Assembly (NCBI RefSeq): GCF_002975275.1 | Contig: NZ_PCOQ01000015.1 | Span: 1-64,000, forward strand | DNA: 64,000 bases | Origin: Achromobacter sp. MYb9 | Lineage (GTDB): Bacteria; Pseudomonadota; Gammaproteobacteria; Burkholderiales; Burkholderiaceae_B | Direction of reading: 5' to 3' | Shown: positions 1 to 10,620 of the stretch, piece after piece | Numbering within the stretch: position 1 is the first letter of the stretch | Layout: the number at the start of each line of letters is the position of its first letter | Position numbers and translations under genes: made by a program | The notes under the pieces: model-generated | What the model was told of the DNA's origin: nothing | What the model saw: the letters and a program-made list of their open reading frames with translations, nothing else | Database searches by the model: none

Positions 1-3000
1 CGTCATGATCCCACCCGCATCCAAGCGCTTGCTCAACAGTACGAAGCGGCCTTGCACGCACTGGTGGCGCATTGCATCAGCGGTGTCCATGGCGTGACGC
101 CATCGGACTTCCCATTGGCGCGCCTGACTGGGGAAGACCTGCGCACGCTGGAGATTCCTGCGCCGGCAAACCAATGGCAGGACCTGTACCCGGTGACGCC
201 GATGCAGGCGGGTATGCTGTTTCACAGCGTGTGGGATGCGGCATCGGGCGACGATCAAGCCCCGGCGTACGTGAACCAACTGCGCGTGGACATCGACGGG
301 CTGGACGTGGAGCGCTTCCGGGCGGCGTGGGCGTCGGCGCTGGCGCGTCACGACGTGTTGCGTACCGGTTTCTTGCAACGTGCGGGCGCACCGCTACAGT
401 GGGTGGCGCGCGACGTGGCGCTGCCGTATACGGTGATCGATGCACGCCCGGCGCAGGCAGCGGCTTTGCGCGCCAGGCTCGACGCTATCGCACAGGACGA
501 CCTCACGCGCGGTTTCGACCTGAGCCTGCCGCCGCTGCTGCACCTGACGCTGGCGCGCATCTCGGACACGGCCTATCACTTGGTATGGACGCATCACCAT
601 TTGCTGCTGGACGGTTGGAGCGTGTCGCAGTTGCTGGGTGAAGTGCTGCGTGCGTACGCGGGGCAAGCCGTGCCGCGCGGCGCAGGCCGTTATCGCGACT
701 TTCTGGCGTGGTTGGGCACGCGTGACGCCGTCGCGACCCAACGCTATTGGGAGCAGGCGCTACGCGAGCTGGACGCGCCCACACTGCTTGCTGCCGCGTC
801 GGGCGGTGCGGCCCACGGTACGGGCCATGCTGATGTGCTGGCCTCTTGGGATGCGGCGCGCAGTCAGGAGCTGGCGGCCTATGCGCGGCGCGAGCGCGTC
901 ACGGTCAACACCGTGGTGCAAGCGGCATGGGCGCTGGTGCTGGGGCAAGCGACGGGGCAGGGCACGGTGGCGTTTGGCGCGACAACCTCGGGGCGGCCCG
1001 ACAGCCTGCCGGGCGCGCAACAAACGTTGGGCTTGTATATCAATACGCTGCCGGTCGTCGTGCCGACGACGGCAGCCGCCACGGTGGGCGATTGGCTGCG
1101 GACGCTTCAGGCGCAGAACGTTGCGTCGCGCGAGGTGGAACACACGCCGCTGGCCGACGTGCAGCGTTGGGCCGGGGCCAACGGCCAGGCGCTGTTCGAT
1201 ACCTTGCTGGTGTTCGAGAACTATCCGGTCGACGCCGCCTTACAAGCCGGCGCGCCTGCCGGCCTGCGATTTGACGGTTTGACGCATCGCGATCAGGCCA
1301 GCTACGCGCTGTCGCTGGTGGTGGCGATCCGCGACACGCTGGAACTGCGCTTGACTTACGACCAGGCGCAATTGACCCGGTCCACCATTGATCGCCTGGC
1401 CGAGCGCATGAGCCTGGCCTTGCACCAACTAATGCAAGCACCGGCCGAACCCGTCGCAGGCGTGCGAATTCTGCCGGCAGACGAGCTGCGCTTGCTGTCC
1501 CAATGGGAAAGCGGCGCGCCACTGGCCGACGAAGTGACGGCGGATTTTGGCGCCTTGCCGGTGCATCGCCAGTTTGAAACGCAAGCGCGTCTTTGGCCGG
1601 ATCGTGTGGCGGTGACGTGCCTTGATGCGTCGCTGACGTATAGCGAACTGGACCGCCGCGCGAACCAATTTGCGCATCGCTTGCAGCGCATGGGCGTACG
1701 TGCGGAACAGTGTGTAGGGATTGCCGCTGAGCGATCGCCGGAACTGGTTGTAGGTTTGCTGGCGGTGTTGAAGGCGGGCGCGGCCTACGTGCCGTTGGAC
1801 CCGGACTATCCGGATGATCGTCTGGCATACATGCTGCAAGACAGCGGCGTGTCGTTGCTGTTGACGCAAGCTGGCTTGGCGGCGCGATTCGAACAACTGT
1901 CCTCGTTGACATCGCTACTGGCCTTGGACGAGATGGACGTTTCGTCCGAGCCGGTCACGCCGCCCGACGTTTCGCATCACCCCGAGAATCTGGCCTACGT
2001 TATCTACACCTCGGGCTCCACCGGCAAACCCAAGGGCGCGGCCAACCGGCACGTTGCGCTGACCAATCGCTTGGCGTGGATGCAGCAGGCCTATGGTCTG
2101 ACAGCGGACGATGTGGTGCTGCAAAAGACCCCGTTCAGCTTTGATGTATCGGTGTGGGAATTCTTCTGGCCCTTGATGACCGGCGCGCGGCTGGCGTTGG
2201 CAGGTCCGGGCGACCATCGCGATCCGGCGCGTCTTTCTGCGCTGATACGCGAACAAGGCGTCACGACGCTGCATTTTGTCCCCTCGATGCTGCATGCCTT
2301 CATCAGCCATGCCGAACAAGCGGGCGCCGAATCATGCGCGACCCTGCGCCGCATCGTGTGCAGCGGCGAAGCGCTGGGCGCGGACTTGCAGGCGCGCTGC
2401 CTGGCGTTGTTGCCGCAGGCTGGGATGTACAACCTGTACGGCCCGACGGAAGCGGCGATCGACGTCACGCACTGGACGTGCGTGGACGATGGCGGCGGCG
2501 TGGTGCCGATCGGCTATCCCATCGCGGGCATTCGTACGCGGGTACTGGACGCGCAGCTGAACCCTGTGCCCATCGGTGTACCGGGTGAGCTGTATCTGGG
2601 CGGGGTGGGATTGGCGCGCGGGTATCTGAACCGCCCTGGCCTGACCGCCGACCGCTTCATCGCCGACCCGGACGGGCAGGGCGGCAGGCTGTATCGCACG
2701 GGCGACTTGGTGCGCTGGATGCAGGATGGGCAGTTGGAGTATCTGGGCCGGCTGGATCACCAGGTGAAGATCCGTGGCCTGCGGATCGAATTGGGTGAAA
2801 TCGAGGCCGCTCTCTTGTCACAGCCGGATGTGGAACAGGCGGCGGTGCTGGCGCAGGATGGCCCATCGGGCGCAAGGCTGGTCGCGTATGTCGCACCCGC
2901 CACAGTGGATACCACCGCACTGCGAAGTGCATTGTCGGCAGTGTTACCCGACTACATGGTGCCCGCCGCCTTCGTCCCGCTCAACAGCCTGCCTGTCAAC

Positions 3001-6000
3001 GCCAACGGCAAGCTGGACCGCAAGGCCTTGCCCAAGGCGGAGTTCGCCGCCAGCCAAGGCTACGCGTCGCCTGAAGGCGAGGTGGAATCCGCCCTTGCCG
3101 CCATCTGGTCGCAAGTGCTGGGTGCGGCGCAGGTAGGCCGTCACGACAATTTCTTTGAACTGGGCGGCGACTCGATCCTAAGCCTGCAAATCGTGGCGCG
3201 CTTGCGCCAGGCAGGGTGGCAGATCACGCCGCGCCAAGTGTTCGAACGGCAGACGGTGGCCGATCTGGCTGCCGTAGCGGCGCCGTTGCAGGACGTTCTG
3301 CCGCACAACGCGGCGCGTTACCGGACCGCGCAGTCACTAGCCGACTACCCGGATGCGTCGCCGCTTGCCGAGCTGGATTGGAATGCTGCCGACGTCGAAG
3401 ACGTGTACCCGCTGTCGCCCACACAGGAAGGGATGTTGTTCCATACGCTGGAGGCGCCGGGCACGGGGCTCTATGTCAACCAGTTGAGCGTGCGTATCGA
3501 CGGTGTGGACGGTGACCGGTTGGCCGACGCATGGCGGGCCATGGTGGCGCGCCACCCGGTGCTGCGCACGGCCTTCCTGTGGCGCGCGGGCATGAAGCGC
3601 CCGTTGCAGGCGGTGCTGAAAGCGGCGCACCCCGACATCATCCGTGAAGATTGGCGCGACCCGGTAGCCGCCGGTGATGCCGACGCCTATGCGGCCGCCG
3701 AACTGGCGCGCCAGATGGACTTTGCGCAGGCGCGCTTGGCGCGGGTGGTATTGATCCAGCTGGGGCCAGACGGCTATCAGCTGATATGGACCTATCACCA
3801 TCTGCTGCTGGATGGCTGGAGCGCGTCGCGCTTGATCGGTGAATGGCTGCGGACCTACGGCGGCGAGCCGCTGCCGGCGGCGGGCCCAGGCTATGGCGAC
3901 TATGCCCGTTGGCTTGGCGAGCAAGACCGCGCCGGCAGCGAGCGCTTCTGGAAGACCGAGTTGGCCGCGCTTGATGGCCCGACGCTGCTGGCGCAGGCGG
4001 CAGAAAGTATCGTCGCGCCCGATGCGCGCGTCGACACCGGAGACGGCGCCGCGAAAGCCCCGTACGCAAAGATCTACACCCGCCTGGACGCCACCGCCAC
4101 GCAGGCGCTGCGCGCCTTGGCGCAAGCGCAGCGCGTCACGTTGAACACCGTTATCCAGGCAGCGTGGGGCGTCGTGTTGCAGCGCTATACGCAACAAGAC
4201 ACGGTGGTGTTCGGCGCAACCGTTGCCGGCCGTCCCACCACGCTGGCGGGCGTCGAAGATATTCTGGGCCTCTTCATCAACACGCTGCCCGTGCCCGTCA
4301 GCCGGAACCCCGCGCAATCGGTGTCCGCGTATCTACAGGCCTTGCAGCAGACAAATCTGCGCTTGCGCGAACAGGAGCATGCCGCGTTGTCGGATATCCA
4401 GCGCTGGGCGGGGTCGTCGGGCCGCCCCTTGTTCGACAGCATCGTGGTGTTCGAGAACTACCCGGTTGACGAGACCCTCAAGCGCAATGAACGCTATGGC
4501 CTGCGCTTCGGCGCGGTGGCGGGGTCTGGGCTGACGGGTTACGTCATGGACTTGCAGGTCGTGGCTAATCAGGAATTAGAGATCGAGTATTGCTACGCGC
4601 GCGCCATGCTTGGCGATGCGATGGCGGAGGGTCTACGCGCACAACTGGAACACGTGCTGGCGCAAATGCAGGCGGCGCCATCGCGTCCGGTGGGAGAGCT
4701 GACCTGGTTGGACGCCGCCCAGCAAACGGCCTTGGACCAGTGGTCCGTAGACCCGGACCAACCCGTTGTTGATGCGGGCGGGCACGGCTTTGTGCACGAG
4801 CAGATTCGCGCACATGCGCTGGCCCGCGGGCAGGCATGCGCGCTGGCGCTGGGCGAGGCGCGCATGAGCTATGCGGAATTGGACTTGCGCGCCAACCGTC
4901 TCGCCCAGCGCCTGGTCCGCCTTGGCGTGCGGCCGGAATCGCGGGTGGGCGTGGCGATGCCGCGGTCACTGGATACCGTGGTGGCCTTTCTGGCTGTGCT
5001 CAAGGCAGGCGGCGCGTATGTGCCGTTGGACCTGGAGCACCCGGCGGAACGGCTGGCCTATGTGATCGATGACAGCGGCATGTCGCTGGTGATCACGGGC
5101 GCCGAGCCCCCGGGCCATCTGCCGCGCCGCGCGGGCGTGCAGACGCTGGCCTACGAGCCGGCCGCCGTGGCGGACGAACCGCCGCTAGCCCCCAGCGTGG
5201 CGCTGTCGCCCGACAACATGGCATACGTCATCTACACATCGGGGTCAACGGGCAAGCCCAAGGGCGTGGCCGTCACGCACGGCCCGCTAGCCATGCATTG
5301 CCGGGCGACGGCGCGCATCTACGGCCTGACGCCCCATTCGCACGAGCTGCTATTCATGTCGTTCTCGTTCGATGGCGCGCATGAACGCTGGCTGACCGCG
5401 CTGACCACGGGTGCCGAGCTGGCGGTGCGCGGCCCCGACTTGTGGACGGCCGAGCAGGCGCTGGACGCGCTGCGGCGGCACCAGACAACTCATGCCGCCT
5501 TTCCGCCGGCGTATCTGAACCAGATGGCGGAGTGGGCGGCCGTGCAGGGCGATGCGCCGCCGGTCGATTTGTACGTGTTCGGCGGCGAAGCCATGCCGCG
5601 CGCGGCTTATGAGCGTGTGCGCCTGAATCTGCGCCCCAACTGGCTGATCAATGGCTATGGCCCCACGGAAACCGTGGTGACGCCCTTGATCTGGAAGACG
5701 CCCGCCAACGCAAGTTTCGACTGCGCCTACGCGCCGATCGGCAAGCCCGTGGGTGCGCGCGCCGTCTACGTGCTGGATGGCGATCTGCATCACGTGCCTG
5801 TCGGCCACCTTGGCGAGCTCTACATCGGCGGCTACGGCGTGGCGCGGGGCTATCTGGGCCGGCCAGAGCTGACGGCGGATCGTTATGTGGCGAACCCGTT
5901 TGGCGAACCCGGCACGCGCATGTACCGCAGCGGCGACATCGTGCGCTGGATGGGCGACGGCAATATCGAATACGCGGGACGCGGCGATCATCAGGTGAAA

Positions 6001-7389
6001 ATCCGCGGCTTCCGTATCGAGCTGGGCGAAATCGAAGCGCGCATCCTGGCGTTGGACAGCGTGGCGGAGGCCGCGGTGCTGGTCCACGAAGACGCGGGCG
6101 GCAAAAAGCTGGCGGCCTATGTTGTGCCGGCGGCGGGCGAGGGCGCTGGCCTGGCGGCCGAGCTGCGTAGCCAGTTGGCCGCGCAGCTTCCCGACTACAT
6201 GGTGCCGGCGTCGTTCACCGTGCTGACTGCGCTGCCGCGCTTGATCAGCGGCAAGCTGGACCGCGCCGCCTTGCCCGCGCCGCAGGCGGGCATGCAACGC
6301 GACTTCGTAGCGCCCTCGACCGAGCCGGCGCGCGTGCTGGCGGGAATCTGGCAGGACGTGCTGGGCGTGGACCGTGTGGGCCAGACCGACAACTTCTTCG
6401 AGCTGGGCGGCGATTCACTGCTTAGCCTGAAGGTGCTGGCGCGGGTGCGGGCGTTGCGCCATCCCGAGCTGAGCTTCACGCTGCGCGACCTGATGCAGCG
6501 GCCCACCATCGGCCAACTGCTGCGCTTGCATGCCGCCGAACCGGCCACGCTGTCCTTGCCCACACCGCTGAATGGCGGGCAGGGCGCGGGCGCGCCATTG
6601 TTCTGCGTCCATGCCGGCATGGGGACCTTGTTCGACTATCAACCGTTGGCCCGGCGCCTGAACGGCGTGCGGCCAGTCTATGGACTGCCGTGCCGCATGC
6701 TGGACGATCCGGCGCATCGCGATGTGTCACTGGAACGCATGGCAGACGATTACTGCGCGCAGATTCAGGCATTGCAGGACCAGGGGCCGTATCACCTGGC
6801 GGGCTGGTCCCTGGGCGGCACGCTGGCCGCGTTGATCGCCGCGCGCCTGGAAGCGCAGGGCCAACAGGTGGCGTATGTGGGGCTGATCGATCCCTATGTG
6901 CCGGGTATCGACACCGGCCCGTTGCGGGATTGGCGCGACGACCTGCGCCACTTCACGGCGGTGGTCGCGCCCGGCGCGCAGGTTTCGCCCGAAAGCCTCG
7001 TAGGGCCTGCCGCCGGCCATCCCGCCGAGCCGATCTCGTTGGCGTCCGTCCAGGCGCGTCTTGAGCAATATTTGGCCAAGGCGGACACCTTGCAAGGCTA
7101 TGCGGGCATGGGCGCGGCCGAACTGGCGCGCATCTTCCTGGTGGCGCGCGCATTGCAGGCCTTGTCGTTGCAGACGGCGACGGTGGACGCGGTGCGGACG
7201 CCGGCGCGCTGCTGGTGGACGCTGGCACGCGACGTCGTGCAACGGCAGACACTGGCCGCGCAGTTGGGCCAAGCGGCGCTCGATAGCCTGGACATCGACA
7301 CCGATCACTACGGCATCATCCGCGATGCGCGCATGCTGGATCAGATGCTGGCTCATCTGTCGGCGTTGGACATGGCCGTCGCGGCATGA
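1..7389 (+). CDS. Non-ribosomal peptide synthetase, C-terminal part: (E)-C-A-T-C-A-T-TE (5' truncated)
   Basis: The frame is open from base 1, so the protein begins outside the window and the TTG at 52 is not a real start. Positions below count from that TTG. The first ~40 residues (ending [10 protein letters not shown]) are the tail of an epimerisation domain. Then: C1 ~44-470 (HHLLLDG, H182/D187); A1 ~500-990 ([11 protein letters not shown] from 652; specificity residues D698, V699, W702, then H, V, S, L, I, D, matching the known serine code); T1 with LGGDS, Ser1041; C2 from ~1115 (HHLLLDG, H1249/D1254); A2 ~1580-2070 ([11 protein letters not shown] from 1728; D1774, G1775, E1778, then A, V, G, G, V, T, probably a cationic residue); T2 Ser2122; type I thioesterase ~2170-2440 with GWSLGG (Ser2253), Asp2280, His2419. 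The thioesterase makes this the last synthetase of the line. It works in the cytoplasm with the tailoring enzymes encoded at 10621-14489. Clear call; product structure is inferred. Confidence 0.95.
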   Translation, partial: RHDPTRIQALAQQYEAALHALVAHCISGVHGVTPSDFPLARLTGEDLRTLEIPAPANQWQDLYPVTPMQAGMLFHSVWDAASGDDQAPAYVNQLRVDIDGLDVERFRAAWASALARHDVLRTGFLQRAGAPLQWVARDVALPYTVIDARPAQAAALRARLDAIAQDDLTRGFDLSLPPLLHLTLARISDTAYHLVWTHHHLLLDGWSVSQLLGEVLRAYAGQAVPRGAGRYRDFLAWLGTRDAVATQRYWEQALRELDAPTLLAAASGGAAHGTGHADVLASWDAARSQELAAYARRERVTVNTVVQAAWALVLGQATGQGTVAFGATTSGRPDSLPGAQQTLGLYINTLPVVVPTTAAATVGDWLRTLQAQNVASREVEHTPLADVQRWAGANGQALFDTLLVFENYPVDAALQAGAPAGLRFDGLTHRDQASYALSLVVAIRDTLELRLTYDQAQLTRSTIDRLAERMSLALHQLMQAPAEPVAGVRILPADELRLLSQWESGAPLADEVTADFGALPVHRQFETQARLWPDRVAVTCLDASLTYSELDRRANQFAHRLQRMGVRAEQCVGIAAERSPELVVGLLAVLKAGAAYVPLDPDYPDDRLAYMLQDSGVSLLLTQAGLAARFEQLSSLTSLLALDEMDVSSEPVTPPDVSHHPENLAYVIYTSGSTGKPKGAANRHVALTNRLAWMQQAYGLTADDVVLQKTPFSFDVSVWEFFWPLMTGARLALAGPGDHRDPARLSALIREQGVTTLHFVPSMLHAFISHAEQAGAESCATLRRIVCSGEALGADLQARCLALLPQAGMYNLYGPTEAAIDVTHWTCVDDGGGVVPIGYPIAGIRTRVLDAQLNPVPIGVPGELYLGGVGLARGYLNRPGLTADRFIADPDGQGGRLYRTGDLVRWMQDGQLEYLGRLDHQVKIRGLRIELGEIEAALLSQPDVEQAAVLAQDGPSGARLVAYVAPATVDTTALRSALSAVLPDYMVPAAFVPLNSLPVNANGKLDRKALPKAEFAASQGYASPEGEVESALAAIWSQVLGAAQVGRHDNFFELGGDSILSLQIVARLRQAGWQITPRQVFERQTVADLAAVAAPLQDVLPHNAARYRTAQSLADYPDASPLAELDWNAADVEDVYPLSPTQEGMLFHTLEAPGTGLYVNQLSVRIDGVDGDRLADAWRAMVARHPVLRTAFLWRAGMKRPLQAVLKAAHPDIIREDWRDPVAAGDADAYAAAELARQMDFAQARLARVVLIQLGPDGYQLIWTYHHLLLDGWSASRLIGEWLRTYGGEPLPAAGPGYGDYARWLGEQDRAGSERFWKTELAALDGPTLLAQAAESIVAPDARVDTGDGAAKAPYAKIYTRLDATATQALRALAQAQRVTLNTVIQAAWGVVLQRYTQQDTVVFGATVAGRPTTLAGVEDILGLFINTLPVPVSRNPAQSVSAYLQALQQTNLRLREQEHAALSDIQRWAGSSGRPLFDSIVVFENYPVDETLKRNERYGLRFGAVAGSGLTGYVMDLQVVANQELEIEYCYARAMLGDAMAEGLRAQLEHVLAQMQAAPSRPVGELTWLDAAQQTALDQWSVDPDQPVVDAGGHGFVHEQIRAHALARGQACALALGEARMSYAELDLRANRLAQRLVRLGVRPESRVGVAMPRSLDTVVAFLAVLKAGGAYVPLDLEHPAERLAYVIDDSGMSLVITGAEPPGHLPRRAGVQTLAYEPAAVADEPPLAPSVALSPDNMAYVIYTSGSTGKPKGVAVTHGPLAMHCRATARIYGLTPHSHELLFMSFSFDGAHERWLTALTTGAELAVRGPDLWTAEQALDALRRHQTTHAAFPPAYLNQMAEWAAVQGDAPPVDLYVFGGEAMPRAAYERVRLNLRPNWLINGYGPTETVVTPLIWKTPANASFDCAYAPIGKPVGARAVYVLDGDLHHVPVGHLGELYIGGYGVARGYLGRPELTADRYVANPFGEPGTRMYRSGDIVRWMGDGNIEYAGRGDHQVKIRGFRIELGEIEARILALDSVAEAAVLVHEDAGGKKLAAYVVPAAGEGAGLAAELRSQLAAQLPDYMVPASFTVLTALPRLISGKLDRAALPAPQAGMQRDFVAPSTEPARVLAGIWQDVLGVDRVGQTDNFFELGGDSLLSLKVLARVRALRHPELSFTLRDLMQRPTIGQLLRLHAAEPATLSLPTPLNGGQGAGAPLFCVHAGMGTLFDYQPLARRLNGVRPVYGLPCRMLDDPAHRDVSLERMADDYCAQIQALQDQGPYHLAGWSLGGTLAALIAARLEAQGQQVAYVGLIDPYVPGIDTGPLRDWRDDLRHFTAVVAPGAQVSPESLVGPAAGHPAEPISLASVQARLEQYLAKADTLQGYAGMGAAELARIFLVARALQALSLQTATVDAVRTPARCWWTLARDVVQRQTLAAQLGQAALDSLDIDTDHYGIIRDARMLDQMLAHLSALDMAVAA

Positions 7390-7391
7390 AG

Positions 7392-7429
7392 AAAGGGGTC
7401 ACGGCCGTTGTGGCGGCCGTGACCCCTTT
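7392..7429. terminator. Bidirectional terminator hairpin between NRPS and hydrolase
   Basis: A perfect 16-bp inverted repeat (7392-7407 and 7414-7429) with a 6-base loop (TTGTGG). The stem ends are AAA/TTT, so each strand gives a GC-rich hairpin finishing in a short T run. It lies just past the NRPS stop and before the end of the convergent hydrolase gene, where a shared intrinsic terminator is expected. Confidence 0.85.
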
Positions 7430-7468
7430 GGGGATGGTGTATCCAGAACGCCGGGACGTTTCGCGCGA

Positions 7469-8431
7469 TCAGGCGCCGACGACCGCCTGCTTGAAGGCGG
7501 CAGCCAGCGCGCGGGCCAGATCCGCGCGCAGGACGGCCGTTTGTTCAACGATGTTCCCCAGCCGTGCGAAGTCATGCACCATGCCCGGATAGATATCCAG
7601 GCACGTCGGAACGCCCGCCTGTTGCAGTCGGCGCGCGTACGCCGTGCCTTCGTCGACCAGCAGGTCGCATTCGGCCAACGCAATATGGGCGGGCGCCACG
7701 CCGCGCAGGTCCGGATGCGCCAGCGGCGCAAAGCGCCAATCGTCTGCATCTTCGGGGCGGCTCAGGGTGTTCGCGACCATCCAGTCCAGCGTCGCGGCCT
7801 CAAGCAGGTGGCCGGTGGCATAGCGCTGTTTGGAAGGGAAATCATTGCTGGCGCTGGTGCACGGATACAAAAGCAGCTGCAACAGCGGCGCGACGCCGCC
7901 CGCGTCGCGTGCATGCAGGCTCAACGCGGCGGCGAGCGAGCCGCCGACACTGTCTCCGCCCACGGCAAGGCGGCCGGGCCGCCACCCTAGCGGCGCATCA
8001 GGCGCCAGCAGCCACGTCCAGGCATCCAGCGCGTCCAGGTAGGCGGTCGGAAAGCGGTGCTCTGGCGCGCGCCGGTAATCCAGCGCCAGTATCGCGCAGG
8101 GCGTCAGCGCCGCCAGATCCCGGCACAGGGAATCGTGGGATTCCAGGCCGCCCAGGCAATAACCGCCGCCATGCAAGAACAGCAGAAGCGGCAAGTCGGA
8201 GCCGCCCGCCGCGCCGGGCCGGTACAGGCGCGCGGGCAGGCGGGCGCCATCCCGGGCGGGCACCGCCAGGTCTTGCGCCAGGACGCGCAGGTCGCCCGGC
8301 GCGTCCAGCATCGGCGTGGCCGCGTCATAGTCCGCGCGCGCCTGCGCGATGCCGACCTCGTGCATGGGCGGGTTGCCGGCCGCCGCCACCAGGTCCAGAA
8401 AGGCGGCCAACTCGGGATGCGGCGCGCCCAT
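7469..8431 (-). CDS. Alpha/beta hydrolase (hormone-sensitive-lipase family), siderophore-locus esterase candidate
   Basis: About 320 residues of the HSL/acetyl-hydrolase family. Visible are the oxyanion motif HGGGYCLGG (~residues 85-93), the nucleophile elbow GDSVGG (~155-160) and a C-terminal catalytic His in YPGMVHDF. There is no signal peptide, so it should be cytoplasmic. The ATG at 8431 overlaps the TonB-receptor stop by one base (TGATG), indicating translational coupling; a GTG at 8434 is also in frame. As last gene of the siderophore operon it may cleave an ester in the imported ferric siderophore, deacylate a precursor, or trim the NRPS product. The family call is firm; the substrate is inferred only from position. 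Confidence 0.85.
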   Translation of the reverse strand: MGAPHPELAAFLDLVAAAGNPPMHEVGIAQARADYDAATPMLDAPGDLRVLAQDLAVPARDGARLPARLYRPGAAGGSDLPLLLFLHGGGYCLGGLESHDSLCRDLAALTPCAILALDYRRAPEHRFPTAYLDALDAWTWLLAPDAPLGWRPGRLAVGGDSVGGSLAAALSLHARDAGGVAPLLQLLLYPCTSASNDFPSKQRYATGHLLEAATLDWMVANTLSRPEDADDWRFAPLAHPDLRGVAPAHIALAECDLLVDEGTAYARRLQQAGVPTCLDIYPGMVHDFARLGNIVEQTAVLRADLARALAAAFKQAVVGA

Positions 8432-10578
8432 CACCAGCGGTACGCCACCGAGGCGATCACCGTGCGTTCCAGGCCGTAGCGGCAGTTCACCGTGTTGTTG
8501 CGGCAGACCACCGTTTCCTTGTTGAACAGGTTTGTCGCGTCGACGGCGAAGCGCCAGTTGCGCAGTTGGTAGTGCAGGCCGGCATCGACCATGAACGACG
8601 AGCTGTTCTCGATGGTGTTGGCGACATCGGCGTAAGTCTTGCCCAGGTAGCGCACGCCGACGCCCATGCCCAGCCCTTGCAGCACGGTGTCGGGCAGCGT
8701 GTAGTTGACCCAGGCGGACGCCATGTGGCGCGGCGTGACGATGGGCGTGTTGCCCACTTCAGCCGGGTTGTTGCTCTTGTTCACCTTCACGTCATTCAAG
8801 GTATAGGACGCCAGCACATCCAGCCCGCGCATCAGATTGGCCTTGCCTTCCAATTCGATGCCGCGCGACTCGATCTCGCCCGTCTGCACGCTGAAGTTCG
8901 TGTTACGCGGGTCGGGCGTGAGCGCATTGCGTTGCGTCAGGTCGAACACCGACAGCGCGACCAGGCTGTTCGAGCCCGGCGGCTGGTACTTGATGCCGAA
9001 TTCGTACTGCTCGCCCTTGGTAGGTTTGAACGGCGTGCTGTCCATGCTGACACCGCTTTGCGGCAGGAACGAAGTGGAATAGCTCACGTACGGCGTGATG
9101 CCCGAGTCGAACAGGTAAGCCAGCCCCATGCGCCCGGTGAAGGCGGTGTCTTCCTGACGCACGGTGTTGTCCGTCAACCGGTTATTGCTGGAGCTGCGCG
9201 CCCAATCCTGGCGCGCGCCCAGCGTGACCACAACCTTGTCCACCTTGATCTGGTCCTGCAGATACACGCCCAGCTGACGGTTCACGTCCTTCTGGTCGAT
9301 GATGGTGTTGGCGGCGGACGGGTAGGGGATGTTCTGGTCGTAGACCGGATTGTTCAGGTCCAGGTTCGGCGCCAGGCCCTGGCGATACCACTGCTGGCCG
9401 TCCTGGAACTTGTAGTCCAGGCCCGCCAGAACCGTGTGCGAGACACGGCCTAGATTGAATTTGTATTCGGCCTGGGTGTCGATGACGACGCCATCCATGC
9501 TTTCCTTGGACACCAGGGCATAGCGGCTGACGGTGTGGCCGTCGGGCAGCAGGCGCAGGGTGTAGAGATCGCGCTGGTCCAGCTTGCCGTGCTGGTAGCG
9601 GGCGTTCTGCCGCAGCGTCAGCGCGTCGTTGACACGGTGTTCAAGCAGGTAGCCGATGGCGTATTGCTTGCGGTCGTACTTGTTGAAACCGTAGTCGCCC
9701 ACCGGTACGTGCGTGGGGTAGACGGGGCGGGATTCTCCATCGGTCTGGTCGTGCTGGTAGCTCGTCAGCAGCGTGAAGGTGGTGTCCGAATTCGGCCGCC
9801 ACGTGAATGCCGGGGCGATGTAGCCCAGATCATCGGGGTAGCGATGATCGCTGTCGTACTTCACCTGGGTGCCGCCGTCGCGAAGGATGCCCGTCAGGCG
9901 GTACAGGTACTTGCCTTCGTCATCGATGGGGCCGCCGAAGTCGACCATGGCCTGGCGCCGGTCGAAGTTGCCGCCCTGCAGCACGATTTCGCCGAAGGTC
10001 TCGGCGGTGGGGCGCTTGGTGACGCGGTTGACCAGTCCGCCCGGGGCGACCTGGCCGTACAGCACCGACGACGGGCCACGGATGACTTCCACGCGTTCCA
10101 GCGCGTACGGGTCGGTGCGGGCGCGGATCTGGTCATAGGGCAGTTGGCTGAGGCCGTCGCGGTAATCGCCCGTGATCTTGGCGTCAAAGCCGCGCAGCAC
10201 GATCCAGTCATTGCGAACCTCGGCGCCGCCGAAGTTGCTGATCTGTACGCCGGGCACATACTGAATTGCTTGCGACACCGTCTGCACGCCACGGTCCAGC
10301 ATCTCTTGTGCGCCCACCACCGAGACGGACTGCGGAATCTCCCGCAGCGCGGTCGGCGTCTTGCTGCCCGTCAGCGTTTCTTTTGCCACATACCCATTGA
10401 CGGGGCCGGTGGCGGCATCCAGCGCGTCGGCCCGGACGTTGATGGCGGGGAGAGTGGGTGTGGTGCTGTCGGAAGCCTGTTGCGCCTGGGCCGGCGCGCC
10501 GATGGCCAGCCCTAGCAGCAGGGGATAGGGCAGTTGGCGGAGCGCGCGCGCACGCGACGTGATGCGAGGTGTTTTCAT
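8431..10578 (-). CDS. TonB-dependent siderophore receptor
   Basis: 715 residues: an N-terminal signal peptide (about 32 residues, ending AQAQ), a TonB-box-like segment (LPAINV), a plug domain (~60-185, including RGF and VEVIRGPSSVLYGQ) and a 22-strand-type barrel ending in the aromatic YRW. It belongs to the FhuE/FoxA/FpvA-like ferric-siderophore receptors. Signal peptide runs straight into TonB box and plug, so the N-terminal signalling domain used for FecI/PvdS-type surface signalling is absent. A cysteine pair near the end (VCRNNTVNCR) could form an extracellular disulphide. It sits 42 bases after the aminotransferase and overlaps the hydrolase start. Very likely the receptor for the siderophore made here. 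Confidence 0.95.
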   Translation of the reverse strand: MKTPRITSRARALRQLPYPLLLGLAIGAPAQAQQASDSTTPTLPAINVRADALDAATGPVNGYVAKETLTGSKTPTALREIPQSVSVVGAQEMLDRGVQTVSQAIQYVPGVQISNFGGAEVRNDWIVLRGFDAKITGDYRDGLSQLPYDQIRARTDPYALERVEVIRGPSSVLYGQVAPGGLVNRVTKRPTAETFGEIVLQGGNFDRRQAMVDFGGPIDDEGKYLYRLTGILRDGGTQVKYDSDHRYPDDLGYIAPAFTWRPNSDTTFTLLTSYQHDQTDGESRPVYPTHVPVGDYGFNKYDRKQYAIGYLLEHRVNDALTLRQNARYQHGKLDQRDLYTLRLLPDGHTVSRYALVSKESMDGVVIDTQAEYKFNLGRVSHTVLAGLDYKFQDGQQWYRQGLAPNLDLNNPVYDQNIPYPSAANTIIDQKDVNRQLGVYLQDQIKVDKVVVTLGARQDWARSSSNNRLTDNTVRQEDTAFTGRMGLAYLFDSGITPYVSYSTSFLPQSGVSMDSTPFKPTKGEQYEFGIKYQPPGSNSLVALSVFDLTQRNALTPDPRNTNFSVQTGEIESRGIELEGKANLMRGLDVLASYTLNDVKVNKSNNPAEVGNTPIVTPRHMASAWVNYTLPDTVLQGLGMGVGVRYLGKTYADVANTIENSSSFMVDAGLHYQLRNWRFAVDATNLFNKETVVCRNNTVNCRYGLERTVIASVAYRW

Positions 10579-10620
10579 GGTCTTCTGTGCAATGTCGGGC
10601 TCGACGAGGAGTCCGTTGTT

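Noticed and set aside
7564-9453. 629-residue plus-strand open frame
   Set aside because: Wholly antisense to the hydrolase and TonB receptor, rich in Arg/Pro/Gly with no domain; a product of GC-rich codon use.
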